64,000 nucleotides of DNA, from the NCBI RefSeq assembly GCF_004323635.1, contig NZ_CP036515.1, positions 2,357,501-2,421,500 on the forward strand. The letters run 5' to 3'. The stretch is from Lichenihabitans psoromatis (GTDB lineage: Bacteria; Pseudomonadota; Alphaproteobacteria; Rhizobiales; Beijerinckiaceae). The stretch's first letter is position 1. Each line of letters begins with the position of its first letter. The notes below the pieces were generated by a model. It was not told the DNA's origin and made no database searches. It saw only the letters and a program-made list of their open reading frames with translations. The position numbers and the translations under genes were made by a program. Shown one piece after another: positions 61,019-64,000 of the stretch.

Positions 61019-63442
61019 TCAGACCATGGCCGAAGTCGATTGCAACGCTGTCTTGACCGGCATCGTGCCGCGCTCCGTCAAGCGGCGGTACGTCGCCAGC
61101 GCCTGGCCGACGACCTGATCCATGTTGTAGTAGCGGTAGGTCGCGAGCCGGCCGACGAAACTCACGTTCGGCAAGGCCTGCGCCAACGCCTCGTAGCGCT
61201 TGTACAAAGCCTGATTGGCCGGCCGCAGGATTGGGTAATAGGGGTCGCCCTCGGCCTGCGGGATCTCGTAGCTGATGCTGGTCTGCGGGTGGGACTGTCC
61301 CGTGAGATGCTTGTATTCGGTGATGCGTGTGTAGGGCACCGACTCGGACGGATAGTTGATGACGCCGACCGGCTGCAACCGGCGCCGGTTCAGCGTTTCG
61401 TGCCGAAATTCCAGGCTGCGATAGGGCAGGCGGCCGAAGCGGAAGTCGAAATATTCGTCGATAGGCCCGGTGAAGATGGTGTGGTCGGCCACCACGGCGT
61501 CCCAGACGTCGCGATATTCGACGCCAAGTTCAACATCGATCAGCGGGTGATCGAGCATCGCCTCGAACATGCGCGTATAACCGTCGGCCGGCATCGCCTG
61601 GAACGTATCCTGGAAATAGCGATCGTCCAGACCTGTCCGTGTCGGCACGCGCTGCGTCACCGTGCGGTCGAGGTCGGAGGGGTCCAATCCCCATTGCTTG
61701 CGGGTATAGCCGCGGAAAAATGTCTCGTAGAGGTCGCGCCCGACTTGCGACACGACTGCATCCTCGGCCGTGCGGATCGTGGGCAGTGGCTCGGCTCGGC
61801 CTTGCAGAAAGGCGGCTGCCTCCTCGTCGGTGGCGAGCGACAGACCGTAGAGACCGTTCAGCGTCGTCCGGTTGATCGGCATCGGCAACAGCTTGCCGGC
61901 ACCGACATCGGCCAGAACGCGGTGCTCGTAGGGGCGCCACCGGGTAAAGCGAGACAGATAGGTGGAGACGTCCGCGCTATTGGTATGGAAGATGTGTGGC
62001 CCATAGCGATGCACGAGGATGCCGGCGGCATCGAGGTGATCGTAGGCATTGCCGGCGATATGCGGGCGTCGGTCGACGACCAGGACGCGCTGACCCGAGC
62101 CCGCTGCGAGACGTTCGGCGAGGACCGCGCCCGCAAAGCCAGCCCCGACGATCAAAGCGTCATAAGGCTTCGGGCAGTTGGAGGAGCGAACCGTCGGGCG
62201 GAACACGAGTGATGCCGGTGCGAGCGACGAAGGTCGGGCGATCGGCATGGCGCGACGTTCGATCGCCTCGTCGACCAACCCGGCCATCCGCTTGAAGGTT
62301 TTGTCCCACGACCCCTGCGCCAGAACGGTATCGACGGCCGGAAGCCAAGACGCAACGTCGCGGGCTCGCGCAAGCTGGTCGGCGCAAGCCGCAAGGAACG
62401 TGTCGGGCGTCCCGGCGATTGCCACGCCTGCGAGATCGCCATAATGGCGCACCACGTCGGCGATCGGCGTGGACACCACCGGACGGCCGCCGGCGAGATA
62501 TTCGGGTGTCTTGGTGGGGCTGATGAAGGTGGTGGAGTCATTCAGCGCGAATGGCATCAGTGCCACATCCCACCCGCTCAAATAGGCCGGGAGATCGTCA
62601 TAAGACTTCGGGCCGAGGTAGTGGATATTGGGCAGGCGCGGCAGGTTGGCGGGATCGATCTTCACAATCGGCCCAACCACGACGACATGCCACTCCGGCC
62701 GCGACTCCGCGACCTGGCGGACGAGATCGAGGTCCATCCGCTCGTCGACGACGCCGAAGAAGCCGAAGCGCGGATGTGGCATACCGGCCTGATCAGCAGG
62801 TTCGGGCAGTTTCCCGTTACGGGCGCGCTGGAAATGGGCGACGTCAACGCTCGAGGCGAAGAGGTGAATGTTATCGTGCAGCCCGCGCTTCGCCTCATAG
62901 AGGCTCCGGCCGCCGGTGAACACGACGTCGGCGCGCTCGATCAGTTCGGCCTCGAGCATCGGAAGCTCGGCCGGGGCGGAGCGGAATGCCGAGAGTTCGT
63001 CCATACAATCGTAGACGATCGCGGCCGCCTCGAGATGTCGGGCGATCGGAAACATCATCGGCGCGTAGAACCAAAGAAGCGGCAGTCCGCCACCATTTTG
63101 CGCCACCAGCATATCGAGCAGACTCGATAAGGCTTTGTCGCGTTCGGCGGCACTCCACCAATGAGGATAGCGGGGCCGAAGCGCAGTGACGTCCTGCTCC
63201 GGAAAGGGGTGATGTTCGAGATAAGCGCGGTGATGATCACACGGGATCGGTTCTTCGAAAAAGAACACGCGGCGACCCTTTGCGAAGCGCGACATCAGGT
63301 GCTGCGGACGCTGGAACACGAAGTCCCACCGCAAATGGGAGAAGCAGATCAAAGGCCCGGGTCGTTGAGCGATGTCACGATCGTTGGCCGCCGCGAGCGG
63401 GATATCGTGAGCGTCGAAGGACGGCGGACCAAAAGCCTCCAT
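61019..63442 (-). CDS. Fusion: GT-B glycosyltransferase + UDP-galactopyranose mutase
   Basis: 807 residues. Residues 1-400 form a GT-B glycosyltransferase (LICFSHLRWDFVFQRPQHLM; IVYDCMDELSAF; SPTKTPEYLAGGRPVVSTPI). Residues about 425-807 are UDP-galactopyranose mutase: FAD motif ALIVGAGFAGAVLAERLAAG, HIAGNAYDHLD, RYGPHIFHTNS, PMPINRTTLNGLYG, FFRGYTRKQWGLDPSDLD, and YRSLEFRHETL. The mutase makes UDP-galactofuranose, which the attached transferase may use directly. Such fusions occur in Alphaproteobacteria but are not the norm (mutase alone is about 370-390 residues). Confidence 0.88.
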   Translation of the reverse strand: MEAFGPPSFDAHDIPLAAANDRDIAQRPGPLICFSHLRWDFVFQRPQHLMSRFAKGRRVFFFEEPIPCDHHRAYLEHHPFPEQDVTALRPRYPHWWSAAERDKALSSLLDMLVAQNGGGLPLLWFYAPMMFPIARHLEAAAIVYDCMDELSAFRSAPAELPMLEAELIERADVVFTGGRSLYEAKRGLHDNIHLFASSVDVAHFQRARNGKLPEPADQAGMPHPRFGFFGVVDERMDLDLVRQVAESRPEWHVVVVGPIVKIDPANLPRLPNIHYLGPKSYDDLPAYLSGWDVALMPFALNDSTTFISPTKTPEYLAGGRPVVSTPIADVVRHYGDLAGVAIAGTPDTFLAACADQLARARDVASWLPAVDTVLAQGSWDKTFKRMAGLVDEAIERRAMPIARPSSLAPASLVFRPTVRSSNCPKPYDALIVGAGFAGAVLAERLAAGSGQRVLVVDRRPHIAGNAYDHLDAAGILVHRYGPHIFHTNSADVSTYLSRFTRWRPYEHRVLADVGAGKLLPMPINRTTLNGLYGLSLATDEEAAAFLQGRAEPLPTIRTAEDAVVSQVGRDLYETFFRGYTRKQWGLDPSDLDRTVTQRVPTRTGLDDRYFQDTFQAMPADGYTRMFEAMLDHPLIDVELGVEYRDVWDAVVADHTIFTGPIDEYFDFRFGRLPYRSLEFRHETLNRRRLQPVGVINYPSESVPYTRITEYKHLTGQSHPQTSISYEIPQAEGDPYYPILRPANQALYKRYEALAQALPNVSFVGRLATYRYYNMDQVVGQALATYRRLTERGTMPVKTALQSTSAMV

Positions 63443-63515
63443 GAAATTTCCTTAAATATGTTGCGCAATACATTGGGTAGGAAGCAAACAACGAACCAAC
63501 GATCTGGCAGCAGCG

Positions 63516-64000
63516 TCACGGCGACGCGGCCAGCGCCGGCCAGAGAGCCCGTCCCTTCGGTGTTTCGATGATGAGGGACGCCAGCCGGTCGACACTGTGC
63601 GGCCACGTCCATCGTCGCTCTACGACGTCTCGCGGCCGAATTCGTTCACATGAATCAACAAGATTGAGCAAAGCTGTGCCGAAGGCGTCCGGCCCGGCAA
63701 TGCGCCCCGTCTCCGGCAGGATATACTCGAGGCCACAGCGCAACCCCGCATTGGCCAATACGGGAAGACCCGCCAGCATATATTCGGTGATGATCGCTGG
63801 TGCGCCATCGTCGACGCCGCACACGACGCCGACCCGCGCCATGTTCATGAGACGATTGACCTCCTCGAAGCCGACGCCCGGCGGCCCGACGAAGTCGATA
63901 TCGAGCCGAAGGTCCGCGGCCTGGCGACGAAGATCGTCGCTCATCTCTCCATAACCGAAGACGCAGAGCGCCTTCAGCGGGCGCGGCGAGCGTGCCAAAG
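63516..64000 (-). CDS. Glycosyltransferase, C-terminal part (continues beyond the window)
   Basis: About 161 residues visible; the frame is open at the right edge. Sequence is the C-terminal half of a GT-B enzyme: LKALCVFGYGEMSDDLRRQA, ANMARVGVVCGVDDGAPAII-like core with VDDGAPAIITEYMLAGLPVL (donor-binding region) and a final helical tail. The codon at 63998 (TTG) could be read as a start, but the preceding domain is certainly missing, so this is a partial gene. Same strand and locus as the fusion glycosyltransferases. Confidence 0.7.
   Translation of the reverse strand, partial: LARSPRPLKALCVFGYGEMSDDLRRQAADLRLDIDFVGPPGVGFEEVNRLMNMARVGVVCGVDDGAPAIITEYMLAGLPVLANAGLRCGLEYILPETGRIAGPDAFGTALLNLVDSCERIRPRDVVERRWTWPHSVDRLASLIIETPKGRALWPALAASP

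Overview
The window is about 64 kb of GC-rich chromosome from an alphaproteobacterium, most likely Hyphomicrobiales (Rhizobiales) near Beijerinckiaceae/Methylobacteriaceae. The basis is gene content typical of that order: an Omp2-type porin starting MKLFKQILL, a DUF2312/GapR-like protein, a DUF1236 protein, a SWIB-domain protein, a BKACE plus carnitine-dehydrogenase pair, and a FeeM-type acyl-amino-acid synthase. No rRNA, tRNA or CRISPR array was seen, and species cannot be named from sequence alone.

Layout. 1-2.3 kb: 5' part of a secreted PAP2-type acid phosphatase fused to an autotransporter passenger, with a Pho-box-like repeat upstream. 2.6-5.7 kb: CNNM/CorC membrane protein, OsmC-like peroxidase, and an intact IS3-family element (14-bp inverted repeats, CTG target duplication) lying between osmC and an FAD enzyme. 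5.7-18.5 kb: accessory, oxidoreductase-rich stretch (FAD/NAD(P) protein, zinc alcohol dehydrogenase, TetR/SDR divergon, Blh-type sulfur dioxygenase, haloalkane dehalogenase, second SDR, alpha/beta hydrolase, cupin, GNAT, TMEM175 channel) with several gene relics. 18.6-22 kb: a large Mfd-type helicase. 22.2-25.8 kb: phosphoketolase and acetate kinase, which together turn xylulose-5-P/fructose-6-P into acetate and ATP. 25.9-35.1 kb: a carnitine/betaine region: dimethylglycine/N-methylproline demethylase-like flavoprotein, carnitine 3-dehydrogenase/thioesterase fusion, BKACE, Tat-exported solute-binding protein, CocE-type hydrolase and a GlxA/CdhR-type AraC regulator.

35.2-42 kb: DUF1236 protein with a strong terminator, SWIB protein, 6-phosphogluconate dehydratase (Entner-Doudoroff), a sugar isomerase/epimerase, a DHA2-type exporter and a spermidine-synthase-like protein. 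42.1-45.4 kb: a sulfur-scavenging operon (possible leader peptide, flavin reductase, SsuD-like alkanesulfonate monooxygenase, NtaA/DszA-type monooxygenase). 45.4-52 kb: GapR-like protein, Crp/Fnr regulator, GGDEF-EAL protein, FeeM-type synthase, major porin. 52.3-55.3 kb: ABC exporter and aldo/keto reductase.

55.5-64 kb, minus strand: a compact glycan locus in which three of five genes are bifunctional fusions: glycosyltransferase/UDP-galactopyranose mutase, glycosyltransferase/Gfo-Idh-MocA dehydrogenase, and glycosyltransferase/clan-A glycoside hydrolase. A zinc-type dehydrogenase overlaps its neighbours on both sides, and a further glycosyltransferase runs off the window end. This fused-enzyme operon and the phosphatase-autotransporter with its Pho-box-like site are the least ordinary content of the window.
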